DNA of 64,000 bases from Chitinophagaceae bacterium 26-R-25 (GCA_029906195.1 JARWSJ010000002.1:124001-188000); one strand, 5' to 3'. Shown: positions 9,612-18,051, counted from the stretch's first letter. The notes: generated by a model from the letters alone, not told the origin. A program made the numbers and translations.

Positions 9612-10454
9612 TCAGATTTCTGACAACAGGAACGAGTCTCCGGCGCGGATGCCTTTCTCCGTTTGAATAAGCGTACAACACTCGGTTGTAAGGTCGTGCT
9701 CGAAGAAAAGAATGTAACCATTTTGCTGAGCCTCCTGTAAAAAAGCCTTTTTCTCCAGTAAAGTCGTGACCGGGAACATGTCGTAAGCCATTACATATGG
9801 CAAAGGAATATGCCCTGTAGAAGGGAGCAGATCTGCCATGTAAACGATCGTTTTTCCTTTATAAGAAAGCTGCGGCAGCATCATTGCGTCAGTGTGGCCG
9901 TTGGCAAAGCGCACCTTTATATTGTCGGTAAATGGGACCAGCGCGGCGTTATCAGCAATAAATTTCAATTGACCACTTTCCTGTATAGGCAGAATATTTT
10001 CCCGTAAGAAAGACGCTTTTTCGCGTTCGTTGGGTTTTGTGGCCCATTCCCAATGCCTTTCGTTGCTCCAGTAAGTGGCGTTTTTGAAAGCAGGAACGAG
10101 TTTGTCGCCCTCGCGTACAATGCTGCCGCCACAATGGTCAAAATGAAGATGCGTTAAAAAAACATCGGTAATATCATTTCTGTGAAACCCGTGTTTGGCA
10201 AGCGATTTATCCAACGAATCATCACCATTCAAAAAGTAATGACCCATGAATTTGGCATCCTGTTTATCGCCAATGCCATTGTCAACCAGTATCAATCTGT
10301 TGCCGTCCTGAATCAGCAAACAACGCATTGCCCAGTTGCAAAGATTATTTTCATCTGCAGGATTCAATTTGTTCCAAATGCTCTTGGGCACCACGCCAAA
10401 CATGGCGCCGCCATCAAGTTTAAAATTACCAGTATGTATAGAATAGAGTTGCAT
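9612..10454 (-). CDS. MBL-fold metallo-hydrolase
   Basis: 280 residues from MQLYSIHTGNF at 10454; the 15 codons before it are repeat-derived. The metallo-beta-lactamase motif THLHFDH gives zinc ligands His102, His104, Asp106 and His107. Further ligands are expected from ANGHTDAM, YMADLLPS and FFEHD. The sequence resembles N-acyl-homoserine-lactonase-like and other MBL hydrolases of about 280 residues, but the substrate cannot be read from it. It is cytoplasmic, with no signal peptide. It lies between glyS and the UMF1-type MFS gene on the same strand, whose end overlaps a repeat element. Confidence 0.85.
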   Translation of the reverse strand: MQLYSIHTGNFKLDGGAMFGVVPKSIWNKLNPADENNLCNWAMRCLLIQDGNRLILVDNGIGDKQDAKFMGHYFLNGDDSLDKSLAKHGFHRNDITDVFLTHLHFDHCGGSIVREGDKLVPAFKNATYWSNERHWEWATKPNEREKASFLRENILPIQESGQLKFIADNAALVPFTDNIKVRFANGHTDAMMLPQLSYKGKTIVYMADLLPSTGHIPLPYVMAYDMFPVTTLLEKKAFLQEAQQNGYILFFEHDLTTECCTLIQTEKGIRAGDSFLLSEI

Positions 10455-10470
10455 AGTAAGAAGTTTTGTG

Positions 10471-10526
10471 GTCGTGAATAGTGAATGCCGTCTACCCATT
10501 CACGATAGACGATTGCCGATTGACGT
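10471..10526. repeat. Word-type repeat (gtgaat / attcac family) overlapping the MFS gene end
   Basis: Contains gtgaatagtgaatgccg followed by the inverted attcacgatagacgattg words. It overlaps the last codons of the MFS gene, so the protein tail NVNRQSSIVNG is repeat-encoded. Confidence 0.6.
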
Positions 10527-11814
10527 TTGAGGCTTTCAGCGCTGCAAATAGCCAAATCAAGCCGATGACAAAGAAAATAATAAGCGAAAGAACAGAGTTT
10601 TTCATGCTGCCGGTTAGTTCCTCAATAAAACCAAAGCTGAACATGCCGATCACGATCGCAATTTTTTCCGTCAAGTCGTAGTAACTAAAGTATGAGGCGG
10701 TATCTTTTGTTTCGGGCATTAGTTTAGAATAAGTGGAACGGCTAAGGGATTGGATGCCGCCCATGACAAGACCTACAGCAACTGCAAGTCCATAAAACCC
10801 ATATTCAGGGTCCCCGCCATTTTCTTTGAATTGAGCAGTATAATAAGCAGCCACACAAATGCCAATCCAGAACAGCACCACGCCCATCAAAACCTTTATG
10901 TTTCCGTAAACTGCTGACAGGCGGCTCATCATAATCGCTCCCGGTATGGCTACCAACTGGATAAGTACAACGGTGATGATAAGTTTTGTATCGGGCAGTC
11001 CAAGCAATTTGCTTCCGAATAGAGTCGCTGCAAGCATTACGGTTTGCACGCCCATGCTATAGAAAAAGAAGCCGCGCAGAAATCTTTTTAGCACCGGCAT
11101 TTTCTTTATTTCAGCGTATACTTTCTTTACTTCGGTAAAGCCATCTGTGAAAACGTTGATCTTTTTTAAAGACTCCTTGTTCACTTTAGGCAATACAGAA
11201 AAAGTTATTTGCGCAAAACCGATCCACCAAATACCCACAAGCAGGAACGTTATTCGTGAAGCAAGCGCTGAATTGTCTTTCATAAAAACTACCAGCCCAA
11301 ACCCAATCAATTGAAGTATCACACTTCCAATGTAACCCATTGAAAAACCTTTGGCGCTTACGCGGTCCTGATCTTCCGGTGCTGCAATTTCCGGCAGATA
11401 CGCATTGTAAAAAACAAGACTGCCTACGTAACCCATAGCTGCAAGCATGAAGCAAATGATTCCCCACATTAAGTTGGCTCCTTCAAAAAAGTACAGGCAA
11501 GCGCAACCTATAGAACCCATATAGCAAAAGAACCTCATGAAATTTTTCTTATTGCCCCTTGTGTCTGCAATGGAGGTAAGAATTGGGTACAGCAATGCAA
11601 TAAACAAATAAGCTACCGCCAATGTGTAATCGTACAGGGAAGAGTTTACAAAGGTTCTGCCCAGGAAAGGAATATTCTCTGAACCAAAATGGCTTTTCGT
11701 TACAGCCGTAAAATAAATAGGGAAGAACGTTGTAGTGATTACAAGATTATAAACACTGTTGGCCCAATCGTACATGGCCCAACCGTTGATGACTTTTTTT
11801 GATGCTGTTTGCAT
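10492..11814 (-). CDS. MFS transporter, UMF1/Atg22-like family
   Basis: 440 residues with about 12 predicted transmembrane helices. The N-terminal signature WAMYDWANSVYNLVITTTFFP is typical of the UMF1 family, relatives of the fungal vacuolar effluxer Atg22. Later parts include FYNAYLPEIA, the RVSAKGFSMGYIGS loop and GGIQSLSRSTYSKLMP, all family-like. The substrate is not known; amino-acid efflux is suggested only by the eukaryotic relative. The extreme C-terminus (NVNRQSSIVNG) is encoded by an intergenic repeat, so the ancestral stop was probably earlier. It starts 94 bases downstream of the four-helix protein gene. Confidence 0.88.
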   Translation of the reverse strand: MQTASKKVINGWAMYDWANSVYNLVITTTFFPIYFTAVTKSHFGSENIPFLGRTFVNSSLYDYTLAVAYLFIALLYPILTSIADTRGNKKNFMRFFCYMGSIGCACLYFFEGANLMWGIICFMLAAMGYVGSLVFYNAYLPEIAAPEDQDRVSAKGFSMGYIGSVILQLIGFGLVVFMKDNSALASRITFLLVGIWWIGFAQITFSVLPKVNKESLKKINVFTDGFTEVKKVYAEIKKMPVLKRFLRGFFFYSMGVQTVMLAATLFGSKLLGLPDTKLIITVVLIQLVAIPGAIMMSRLSAVYGNIKVLMGVVLFWIGICVAAYYTAQFKENGGDPEYGFYGLAVAVGLVMGGIQSLSRSTYSKLMPETKDTASYFSYYDLTEKIAIVIGMFSFGFIEELTGSMKNSVLSLIIFFVIGLIWLFAALKASNVNRQSSIVNG

Positions 11815-11815
11815 A

Positions 11816-11914
11816 ACGTGAATGGTGAAAAGTGAATCGTGAATACGGCCGCGAAACGTGGATGGAATATCGTTTTGACACCAAGTTTACATTTCGTGAT
11901 TGACGATTCACGTC
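11816..11914. repeat. Word-type inverted repeat (gtgaat family), downstream side of the four-helix gene
   Basis: Left arm 11816-11845 (acgtgaatggtgaaaagtga and so on) and right arm 11893-11914 (ttcgtgattgacgattcacg) are complementary word arrays around about 45 unique bases. It lies just before the MFS start codon and overlaps the last codons of the four-helix gene. Confidence 0.65.
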
Positions 11915-12261
11915 TGAATAAGTTTTGATAATATAGCGAAAACTCTGATTGCTATCATTTCTAAATTCTTTAACTCCTCTTTTCTGCAATAACCTAAATC
12001 GGATGCCAAATCAAACGCCGCGTCAACTTCGATTAGAGAACCTCGTGCAATTTCGTAGAATCTTCTTCTTTCTAGGGGTGATTTCCGGGAAGATCCCTCT
12101 GCGATATTAAGACAAACAGACGCCGCGGCTCTTTTTATTTGCTGAATTAATGCAAATCTTTCATCTGGCGGAAAGGGTTTTATTGCAAGATAACACTCCT
12201 TTACAAACGCTCGTGATAGTTGATACGCGTCGAGTCGTTGATGGTTTAATTGTAAAAACAT
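11908..12261 (-). CDS. Four-helix bundle protein, S23 / 23S rRNA intervening-sequence family
   Basis: 117 residues from MFLQLNHQRLDAYQ at 12261. A longer frame adds 30 residues, but these are encoded by the adjacent repeat and look spurious. Typical family features are LDAYQLSRAFVKECY, then FPPDERFALIQQIKRAAASVCLNIAEGSSR, then RRRFYEIARGSLIEVDAAFDLA and a final helix. Members are small basic helical bundles, found inside rRNA intervening sequences and scattered in Bacteroidota genomes; the Avd accessory protein of diversity-generating retroelements has the same fold. No reverse transcriptase is nearby. The gene is bracketed by two copies of the same word-type inverted repeat, which makes it look like an inserted cassette. 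Its molecular role is unknown. Confidence 0.85.
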   Translation of the reverse strand: MFLQLNHQRLDAYQLSRAFVKECYLAIKPFPPDERFALIQQIKRAAASVCLNIAEGSSRKSPLERRRFYEIARGSLIEVDAAFDLASDLGYCRKEELKNLEMIAIRVFAILSKLIQT

Positions 12262-12280
12262 GGATAAGGTAGGATGATGG

Positions 12281-12378
12281 ATGTGAAAAGTGAATCGTAA
12301 AGCTCGTGAATTGTAAATCGTGAATGTTACATAAAAATTGTGAAGCCACATTCACGATTCACCATTGACCTTTCACCT
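12281..12378. repeat. Word-type inverted repeat (gtgaat family), upstream side of the four-helix gene
   Basis: Left arm 12281-12326 (gtgaaaagtgaatcgtaa, cgtgaattgtaaatcgtg words) and right arm 12349-12378 (cattcacgattcaccattga words). It spans the interval between the four-helix gene start and the uppP stop, and its right edge touches the uppP stop codon. Confidence 0.65.
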
Positions 12379-13172
12379 TACGACCCGATCACTCCCTTCC
12401 ATACGAGCAACAGGATCACAATGCCCGCCAAAATTCTATAGTAACCGAACAGTTTGAAACCGTATTTCTTTAAGTAATCAATGAAAAATTTAATTGCGAG
12501 CATGGCAACAATGAACGCAATAATATTACCTGCGGCAAGAAATTTTACTTCCTCACCACTAATTGCACCTTTTTCTTTGTACCAGTCCAGCAAATCCTTT
12601 GCGGTAGCGGCAAACATCGTCGGCACAGCAAGGAAAAATGAAAACTCAGCAGCAGCACTGCGCGTTAGTTTTTGCTGCATACCTCCGATAATGGAAGAAG
12701 CACTTCTGCTCACGCCGGGAATCATGGCTAAGCACTGCCAGATGCCAATTACAAAGGCTTTTGGATAAGTAATGTGTTGCTCATCTTTAATAACTGGATT
12801 TTTAAATGCATTGTCGATGAAAAGCAAAACAATACCGCCTACAAGCAGGCTGATAGCTACCGTTACATTGCTTTCCATCAGGCTCTTAATTTTATGACTA
12901 AACAAGGCTCCGAAAATAAGCGCGGGAATTACGGCAACAATAAGTTTTATGTAAAACTGCCAGCGGGAGAAATCGAAGAATTTTTTCCAGTATAAAACAA
13001 CTACCGCAAGAATGGCCCCTAATTGAATACATACTTCAAAAAGCTTTACGAAACTGTTGGTCTCAATTCCCATTAAGGAACTGGTAATAATCATGTGGCC
13101 GGTCGACGAGACAGGCAAGAATTCCGTGATACCTTCTACGATGGCAAGAATGATGACTTGAATGAAATTCAT
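12378..13172 (-). CDS. uppP: Undecaprenyl-diphosphate phosphatase UppP/BacA
   Basis: 264 residues, polytopic inner-membrane enzyme that recycles undecaprenyl pyrophosphate to the monophosphate for peptidoglycan and other envelope polymers. Both active-site signatures are present: [15 protein letters not shown] near the N-terminus and [13 protein letters not shown] in the second half, the latter with the catalytic Ser/Arg. Length is normal. It follows ftsX and the DUF3098 gene on the same strand, an order I know from other Bacteroidota, but here a 344-base repeat-rich stretch separates it from DUF3098. Confidence 0.96.
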   Translation of the reverse strand: MNFIQVIILAIVEGITEFLPVSSTGHMIITSSLMGIETNSFVKLFEVCIQLGAILAVVVLYWKKFFDFSRWQFYIKLIVAVIPALIFGALFSHKIKSLMESNVTVAISLLVGGIVLLFIDNAFKNPVIKDEQHITYPKAFVIGIWQCLAMIPGVSRSASSIIGGMQQKLTRSAAAEFSFFLAVPTMFAATAKDLLDWYKEKGAISGEEVKFLAAGNIIAFIVAMLAIKFFIDYLKKYGFKLFGYYRILAGIVILLLVWKGVIGS

Positions 13173-13218
13173 GTGGGTTGTGTTTATAAAGGCATAAAAA
13201 TAATCAAGGAAAGTAAAG

Positions 13219-13260
13219 TAATTAATAATAATTAGGAATTAGGAATTAAAAATTAGGAAT
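13219..13260. repeat. AT-rich word repeat (attaggaa family)
   Basis: Tandem attaataata, attaggaatt, aggaattaaa and aattaggaat words. It is a single arm with no complementary partner seen nearby. Confidence 0.5.
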
Positions 13261-13283
13261 CAGGGCGTGTTGTGGTAATGACT

Positions 13284-13365
13284 TGCCCAGGGAGGGGCAA
13301 GATGTTAGTAGAAATATCGTTAGCGCGGAAAATTTAGAACCAGCCCCATCGGGGCGACATGTTAA
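13284..13365. repeat. Two palindromes of the GCCCC..GGGGC / ATGTTA family
   Basis: Two copies of a motif with a GC-rich palindromic core followed by ATGTTA: gcccagggaggggcaagatg (from 13284) and cagccccatcggggcgacat (from 13341). The ATGTTA words start 57 bases apart, the same spacing as one of the three intervals in the larger array at 47 kb. Outside these the 13173-13517 gap holds only the repeats and hairpins listed here. Confidence 0.7.
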
Positions 13366-13416
13366 ATGATTTTGGTCCTACACAACCTTGATGTTTGCAT
13401 AGACGTCGGGGGTAAC

Positions 13417-13450
13417 AGACCTGACAGGTTTTTAAAAACCTGTCAGGTCT
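13417..13450. repeat. 34-bp perfect palindrome
   Basis: agacctgacaggttttt and its exact reverse complement abut at the centre, giving a perfect 34-base palindrome. It lies in the intergenic gap downstream of the DUF3098 gene. It has no T run beside it and looks like a dispersed palindromic repeat more than a terminator. Confidence 0.75.
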
Positions 13451-13470
13451 GGGTGCTGCCCCTAAACAAA

Positions 13471-13498
13471 AAAAGCGACACCTTCCGGTATCGCTTTT
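13471..13498 (-). terminator. Rho-independent terminator of the DUF3098 gene
   Basis: Minus-strand stem AAAAGCGATACC / GGTGTCGCTTTT with a 4-base loop, followed by a T-rich run (TTTTTTTG), 20 bases beyond the DUF3098 stop codon. One mismatch in the stem. Confidence 0.85.
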
Positions 13499-13517
13499 CA
13501 ATATTATATGAAAAATA

Positions 13518-13781
13518 TTAAGCTTTTGGCTTTTTGAAGATAGCAAACACTTCTACTCCCAAACCAATAATGATCAACAATGGAGCAATGGTAATGCGGC
13601 GTGCGCTATACACTTCATTTTGGTTAAATTCTGCGGGATTACTGCTTTTGCCTCCGGCCATCAGCAACATTCCCAAAGCAATGATGGCAACGCCAATCAA
13701 CATCCACGTGAAATTCTCTTTACCCAGTACAAGGTTGCTTGAGCTGCTTTTTTTGGCAGTAATTACTTTCTTTTCGCTCAT
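13518..13781 (-). CDS. DUF3098 family small membrane protein
   Basis: 87 residues starting at MSEKKVITAKK (13781); 11 additional in-frame upstream codons are not family-like. Two predicted transmembrane helices (FTWMLIGVAIIALGMLLMAGG and ITIAPLLIIIGLGVEVFAIF) are joined by a loop with NPAEFNQNEVYSARR, and the protein ends in FKKPKA. This pattern matches DUF3098 proteins, which in Bacteroidota lie between ftsX and uppP. A role with cell division or envelope synthesis is inferred only from that context. It is 141 bases downstream of ftsX and is followed by a good terminator. Confidence 0.85.
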   Translation of the reverse strand: MSEKKVITAKKSSSSNLVLGKENFTWMLIGVAIIALGMLLMAGGKSSNPAEFNQNEVYSARRITIAPLLIIIGLGVEVFAIFKKPKA

Positions 13782-13812
13782 ATAGATTAAAAACTTAGGT
13801 GCGCAATATAGC

Positions 13813-13922
13813 AATAATTCAATAACTGAGTAACTGAATGACTGAATAATTGAGTGTATTATTATTAAAGGTTTGGTAAAAATATGAACCTTCTGTTATT
13901 CAGTTATTCCGTTATTCTGTTG
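13813..13922. repeat. Word-type inverted repeat (aataactg / cagttatt family)
   Basis: The left arm 13813-13854 has aataactgag, taactgaatg and actgaataat words. The right arm 13892-13922 has gttattcagttattccgtta words. It occupies most of the ftsX-DUF3098 gap, touching the ftsX stop. The same family recurs at 23.1, 32.7 and 52.2 kb. Confidence 0.7.
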
Positions 13923-14795
13923 TTAATACAAGTCGTCCAGTTTCATTTTCAGGTATTTGATCACACTGCGGTGCGTACTTACCAGGGAAATGAAAATGCC
14001 AATCACCAACAAGCAAATGCATAAGATGGTGAACCAGTAAGGGTCGCGAAGTGCTTTCAGCTCCGGAATTTGTTTCTCCATGAAAGAAACCAACCCAAAA
14101 ACGCCGATAAGCGCGAGAATAGCGCTCAATGCGCCATTAATAACGGCACGTATATCCATCGGTTTCGCAATAAACCATCTTGTGGCACCTACCATTTGCA
14201 TGGTTTTAATAAGAAAGCGGTTGCTAAACATGGCCAGGCGGATAGTATTATCAATCAAAATAATTACCACAATGGTGAAGATGATCGCAGCAATCAGGAA
14301 GCCGAGGCTTATCGGTTTCATGTTTTTCAGGATCTTGTCAACCAATGACTGCGGGTATTGAACATCACTTACCGAAATGTTTTGCTCAAGATCTTTTTTA
14401 ATGGTAGCCAGCGTGTCGCTGTTCACATATTCACTTCTTAGCTTGAAATCTATACTTGCAGGCAGAGGGTTTGCATCCAGCACGTTTTTCCAGTCTTCAT
14501 TGCCATCGCCGATGAATTTCCTGCGGGCAAGGTCCTTTGTTACGTATTCATATTCCTTAACGTAAGGCTTATTCGCAATATATTGTGTAAGGGCCACACT
14601 ATCTCTGGATGTGATATTTTCGCGCAGGTATACGCGTACTTCGACATTTTCTTTAAAATACTGGCTGAGCTTATTTGCGTTAATTGCCATCCACCCCCAG
14701 AAGCCTAGAATAAAAAGTACGAGCGATACTCCTAAAATGGACATGAAATAGGACGGTTTGGATCTTTTTGCGGAACTTTTTCCGGTTTGCGCCAT
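13923..14795 (-). CDS. ftsX: Cell-division ABC permease FtsX
   Basis: 290 residues. A first helix (SILGVSLVLFILGFWGWMAI) is followed by an extracytoplasmic domain with ENVEVRVYLRENITSRD, KPYVKEYEYVTKDLARRKF and PLPASIDFKLRSEYV. Three further helices form the FtsX/MacB core (ISLGFLIAAIIFTIVVIILIDNTIRLAMF, the MVGATRWFI elbow, LIGVFGLVSF). FtsX pairs with the ATPase FtsE, not encoded here, to activate periplasmic peptidoglycan hydrolases at the septum. Length and order are typical. The gene is divergent from leuS across a 368-base region with facing promoter boxes. Confidence 0.94.
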   Translation of the reverse strand: MAQTGKSSAKRSKPSYFMSILGVSLVLFILGFWGWMAINANKLSQYFKENVEVRVYLRENITSRDSVALTQYIANKPYVKEYEYVTKDLARRKFIGDGNEDWKNVLDANPLPASIDFKLRSEYVNSDTLATIKKDLEQNISVSDVQYPQSLVDKILKNMKPISLGFLIAAIIFTIVVIILIDNTIRLAMFSNRFLIKTMQMVGATRWFIAKPMDIRAVINGALSAILALIGVFGLVSFMEKQIPELKALRDPYWFTILCICLLVIGIFISLVSTHRSVIKYLKMKLDDLY

Positions 14796-14835
14796 ACTGT
14801 TGATATTTTTCTGGTTAGTATTACGTTGCTAGACA

Positions 14836-14877
14836 GGCAAAAATAAAGGATTTAAATGCTGAATCCGTATTTTTGCC
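14836..14877. promoter_or_regulatory. Facing -7 boxes in the ftsX/leuS divergent region
   Basis: GGCAAAAATA (14836-14845) and TATTTTTGCC (14868-14877) are exact inverted copies. Read outward, each contains TATTTTTG, matching TAnnTTTG: the minus-strand copy points to ftsX (41 bases away) and the plus-strand copy to leuS (289 bases away). Clear -33 boxes are not seen. Apart from a possible leader peptide, the rest of the 14796-15163 gap shows nothing recognisable. Confidence 0.45.
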
Positions 14878-15046
14878 GCCCTAAGTAACGACTAGGTTTT
14901 GCAAAATATTTTTCAAAATGCGTTGATAAAAATAATTGCCGGCTTTTTTTAAGGTTTGTTTAAGGATTTCTATTTTACACGTCAGCAAATTTCGAACCCT
15001 TGAATGAACGATCTTCTATGAAGCTTAGGCTATTATTAAACTAAAC

Positions 15047-15118
15047 ATGAGCCGGAAATTTTCTGCAAGAGCACACAGCTCAAAACTGTTGGCTTCCGGG
15101 GCTTTACTCAGCCGTTAG
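15047..15118 (+). other. Possible 23-codon leader ORF upstream of leuS
   Basis: ATG at 15047 to TAG at 15118 encodes 23 residues ending SKLLASGALLSR, with two Leu pairs written with four different Leu codons, 46 bases before leuS. It could be a leucine-sensing leader or chance. No strong alternative terminator/antiterminator pair is seen. Confidence 0.2.
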
Positions 15119-15163
15119 CAATATAACAAAACGAATAAACATTTTTCTATAAACTGAAGAATA

Positions 15164-17926
15164 ATGGAATACGATTTCAGACGAATAGAGAAAGACTGGC
15201 AAAAGAAATGGATCGATGCCAAAGTCTACAAAGTGAGCAATGATACGACAAAGCCAAAGTATTATGTACTGGACATGTTTCCTTACCCAAGTGGTGCGGG
15301 ATTGCATGTGGGTCACCCGCTTGGTTATATTGCCAGTGATATTTTCAGCAGATACAAAAGATTAAAAGGCTACAACGTCCTCCACCCAATGGGTTACGAT
15401 GCTTTTGGACTGCCGGCTGAGCAATACGCCATCGAACACGGTATCCACCCTGCCGTAAGTACAGATCAAAACATTAAGAATTTCCGCAGCCAGCTTGATA
15501 ATATTGGATTTTGCTACGATTGGGACAGAGAAGTAAAAACAAGCGATTCCAACTATTACAAATGGACACAATGGATATTTCTGCAATTGTTTAAAAGCTG
15601 GTACAACCGCAAAACACAAAAAGCAGAAAGCATTGATGGGCTGATAAAAATATTTGAAACAGAAGGCAACAGCAATAATGTTTGTCCCGGCGATAAAACA
15701 ATTTCTTTTTCAGCAGACGAATGGAGATCTTTCGATGAGAAGCGTCGTGAAGATATTTTGATGGAATATCGTTTATCCTTCTGCGGATACGGTGAAGTAA
15801 ACTGGTGCGAGGCGCTGGGAACCGTGCTGGCTAATGACGAGGTGGTAAATGGCGTGAGTGAGCGCGGTGGTTATCCCGTGGTAAAAAAGAAATTGCGCCA
15901 ATGGTACCTGCGCATTACAGAATATGCTGACCGCTTGCTGACCGGACTTGATAAAATTGAGTTCAGCGAAGCAATGAAGGAAATGCAAACCAACTGGATC
16001 GGCAAGAGTTATGGTGCCGAGATCAAATTTGATATCAGTGGTTCTTCCGAATCCTTGGTAGTTTACACAACCCGCCCTGATACCATTTTCGGCGTGGACT
16101 TTATGGTAATTGCTCCTGAGCATGATTTGATCGAAAAGATCACGTCTGCTGATCAAAAGCAAGCCGTTGACGAATACGTAGCCTACGTGAAAAGTCGCAG
16201 CGACAGGGAAAGACAAGCGGAGAAAAAAATTACAGGAGCTTTTACCGGTGCTTATGCGGTGAACCCATTTAACGGAAAACAAATTCCTATCTGGATTTCA
16301 GAATATGTGTTGATCGGGTATGGAACTGGCGCTATCATGGCCGTTCCTTGCGGCGATGAAAGAGATTTCAAATTTGCACACCATTTCAATATTCCAATCA
16401 CCAACATTATCGGAAGTCATTTTGATGGAGTGGAAGCAAACGCGACCAAGGATGCGCTTTTGGAAAATAGTGATTTCCTGAACGGTGTAAAAATGCGTGA
16501 CGCAATGGACATCGTGATTACGAAGCTGGAAGAAATGGGCATTGGCAAGCGCCAAACCAACTACCGTATGCGCGACGCAGCGTTTAGCCGCCAGCGTTAT
16601 TGGGGCGAACCTTTCCCAATTGTGTGGAAAGATGGTATTGCGCATCCTTTGCCGGAAAGTGAGCTGCCGGTATTGCTTCCGGAAATGGATAAAATTAAGA
16701 ACGGACCGGAAGGTGAGGGGCCATTGGCAAATCTTACTGAATGGAAAAACTATAACGGAGGTGTTCGCGAAGTAAACACAATGCCGGGCTATGCGGGATC
16801 ATCATGGTATTTCCTGCGCTACATGGATCCTGAAAATAACCAGGAGTTTTGCAGCAGAAAAGCCAGCGACTACTGGGGTCAGGTTGATTTATACATCGGA
16901 GGAACAGAACACGCTGTAGGGCATTTGCTGTACAGCCGTATGTGGACAAAAGTATTGTTCGACCTTGGACTGATCGGTCATGAAGAGCCTTACAAGAAAC
17001 TGGTGAACCAGGGAATGATACAAGGGTCTTCAAGATTTGTGTATCGTATCCACGGCACAAGCAAGTTTGTTTCTCATGGTTTGAAAGGAGAGTACCAGGT
17101 TGATGCGATCCACGTGGATGTAAACATAGTGGATGGCGTTGAACTTGATACAGAAGCCTTCAAACAATGGAAGAATGCAGAGTTTGGTGATGCAGAATTT
17201 ATTTTGGAAGGCGATAAATATATCTGCGGCGTGGAAGTGGAGAAAATGAGTAAATCAAAATTCAACACTGTTAACCCGGATTATCTTGTTGATAAATATG
17301 GCGCCGATACTTTCCGCATGTATGAAATGTTCCTTGGTCCGGTGGAAATGAGCAAGCCGTGGGATACAAAAGGCATTGAAGGTGTTCACAGATTTTTGAG
17401 AAAATTTTGGCGCTTGTTTGTTGATGAAAACAAAGGCCTGATTGTTACCAAGGATGCCCCGACAGACGCAGAATGGAAAGTGCTGTACAAAGCCGCTAAG
17501 AAAATTGAAGAGGACACAGAGAAATTCTCTTTCAATACTGCAGTAAGTACATTCATGATCGCGGTAAATGAACTGGGCGATTTGAAATGCCATAAAAAAG
17601 CAATACTTGAAAAATTGCTGATCGCCTTAACGCCGTATGCACCGCATATTGCAGAAGAACTTTGGCACACGATCGGCAACGAGGGTTATATCCTGGATGC
17701 GGCGTATCCGCCAATTGAAAATAAATACCTGGTTGAAACTGCGAAGGCATACCCCGTTGCCATCAACGGTAAAACGAGAACAGAGTTAACCATTGCACTC
17801 GATGCCACACAACAACAAGTAGAAGAAATGGTAATGGCCGATGACATCGTAAAAAAATGGCTCGAAGGCAAAGCACCAAAGAAAGTGATCTACGTGAAAA
17901 ACAAAATGATCAACGTTGTGATGTAG
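15164..17926 (+). CDS. leuS: Leucyl-tRNA synthetase
   Basis: 920 residues, class I aminoacyl-tRNA synthetase that charges tRNA-Leu in the cytosol. The HIGH-type motif lies in FPYPSGAGLHVGHPLGY (about residues 40-56) and KMSKS in EKMSKSKFNTVNPD (about residue 693). The CP1 editing domain is present (YTTRPDTIFGVDFMVIAPEH, GYGTGAIMAVPCGDERDF), as is the catalytic core NTMPGYAGSSWYFLRYMDP. An acidic insertion of roughly 50 residues near residue 150-200 (KAESIDGLIKIFETEGN...) precedes the CP1 region; I believe such inserts are common in Bacteroidota LeuRS. Strong terminator downstream; convergent with the E2 gene. Confidence 0.97.
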   Translation: MEYDFRRIEKDWQKKWIDAKVYKVSNDTTKPKYYVLDMFPYPSGAGLHVGHPLGYIASDIFSRYKRLKGYNVLHPMGYDAFGLPAEQYAIEHGIHPAVSTDQNIKNFRSQLDNIGFCYDWDREVKTSDSNYYKWTQWIFLQLFKSWYNRKTQKAESIDGLIKIFETEGNSNNVCPGDKTISFSADEWRSFDEKRREDILMEYRLSFCGYGEVNWCEALGTVLANDEVVNGVSERGGYPVVKKKLRQWYLRITEYADRLLTGLDKIEFSEAMKEMQTNWIGKSYGAEIKFDISGSSESLVVYTTRPDTIFGVDFMVIAPEHDLIEKITSADQKQAVDEYVAYVKSRSDRERQAEKKITGAFTGAYAVNPFNGKQIPIWISEYVLIGYGTGAIMAVPCGDERDFKFAHHFNIPITNIIGSHFDGVEANATKDALLENSDFLNGVKMRDAMDIVITKLEEMGIGKRQTNYRMRDAAFSRQRYWGEPFPIVWKDGIAHPLPESELPVLLPEMDKIKNGPEGEGPLANLTEWKNYNGGVREVNTMPGYAGSSWYFLRYMDPENNQEFCSRKASDYWGQVDLYIGGTEHAVGHLLYSRMWTKVLFDLGLIGHEEPYKKLVNQGMIQGSSRFVYRIHGTSKFVSHGLKGEYQVDAIHVDVNIVDGVELDTEAFKQWKNAEFGDAEFILEGDKYICGVEVEKMSKSKFNTVNPDYLVDKYGADTFRMYEMFLGPVEMSKPWDTKGIEGVHRFLRKFWRLFVDENKGLIVTKDAPTDAEWKVLYKAAKKIEEDTEKFSFNTAVSTFMIAVNELGDLKCHKKAILEKLLIALTPYAPHIAEELWHTIGNEGYILDAAYPPIENKYLVETAKAYPVAINGKTRTELTIALDATQQQVEEMVMADDIVKKWLEGKAPKKVIYVKNKMINVVM

Positions 17927-17984
17927 GCAATTTCACGCAAAGGCGCAAAGGGAAAACAAAGAACGCAAAGGGTTATTAAGTATA

Positions 17985-18022
17985 AAAGAGAGACTGTATT
18001 TCTGCAGTCTCTCTTTGTTTTT
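17985..18022 (+). terminator. Terminator of leuS
   Basis: Stem aaagagagactg / cagtctctcttt (12 bp, 17985-17996 with 18005-18016) followed by gttttt on the plus strand, 58 bases after the leuS stop. Confidence 0.85.
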
Positions 18023-18051
18023 AGGGAGCATAGATCCATATTATTAAAACG

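Noticed and set aside
14980-15120. tRNA-like ttcgaaccc sequence upstream of leuS
   Set aside because: No acceptor or anticodon stems can be formed around it.
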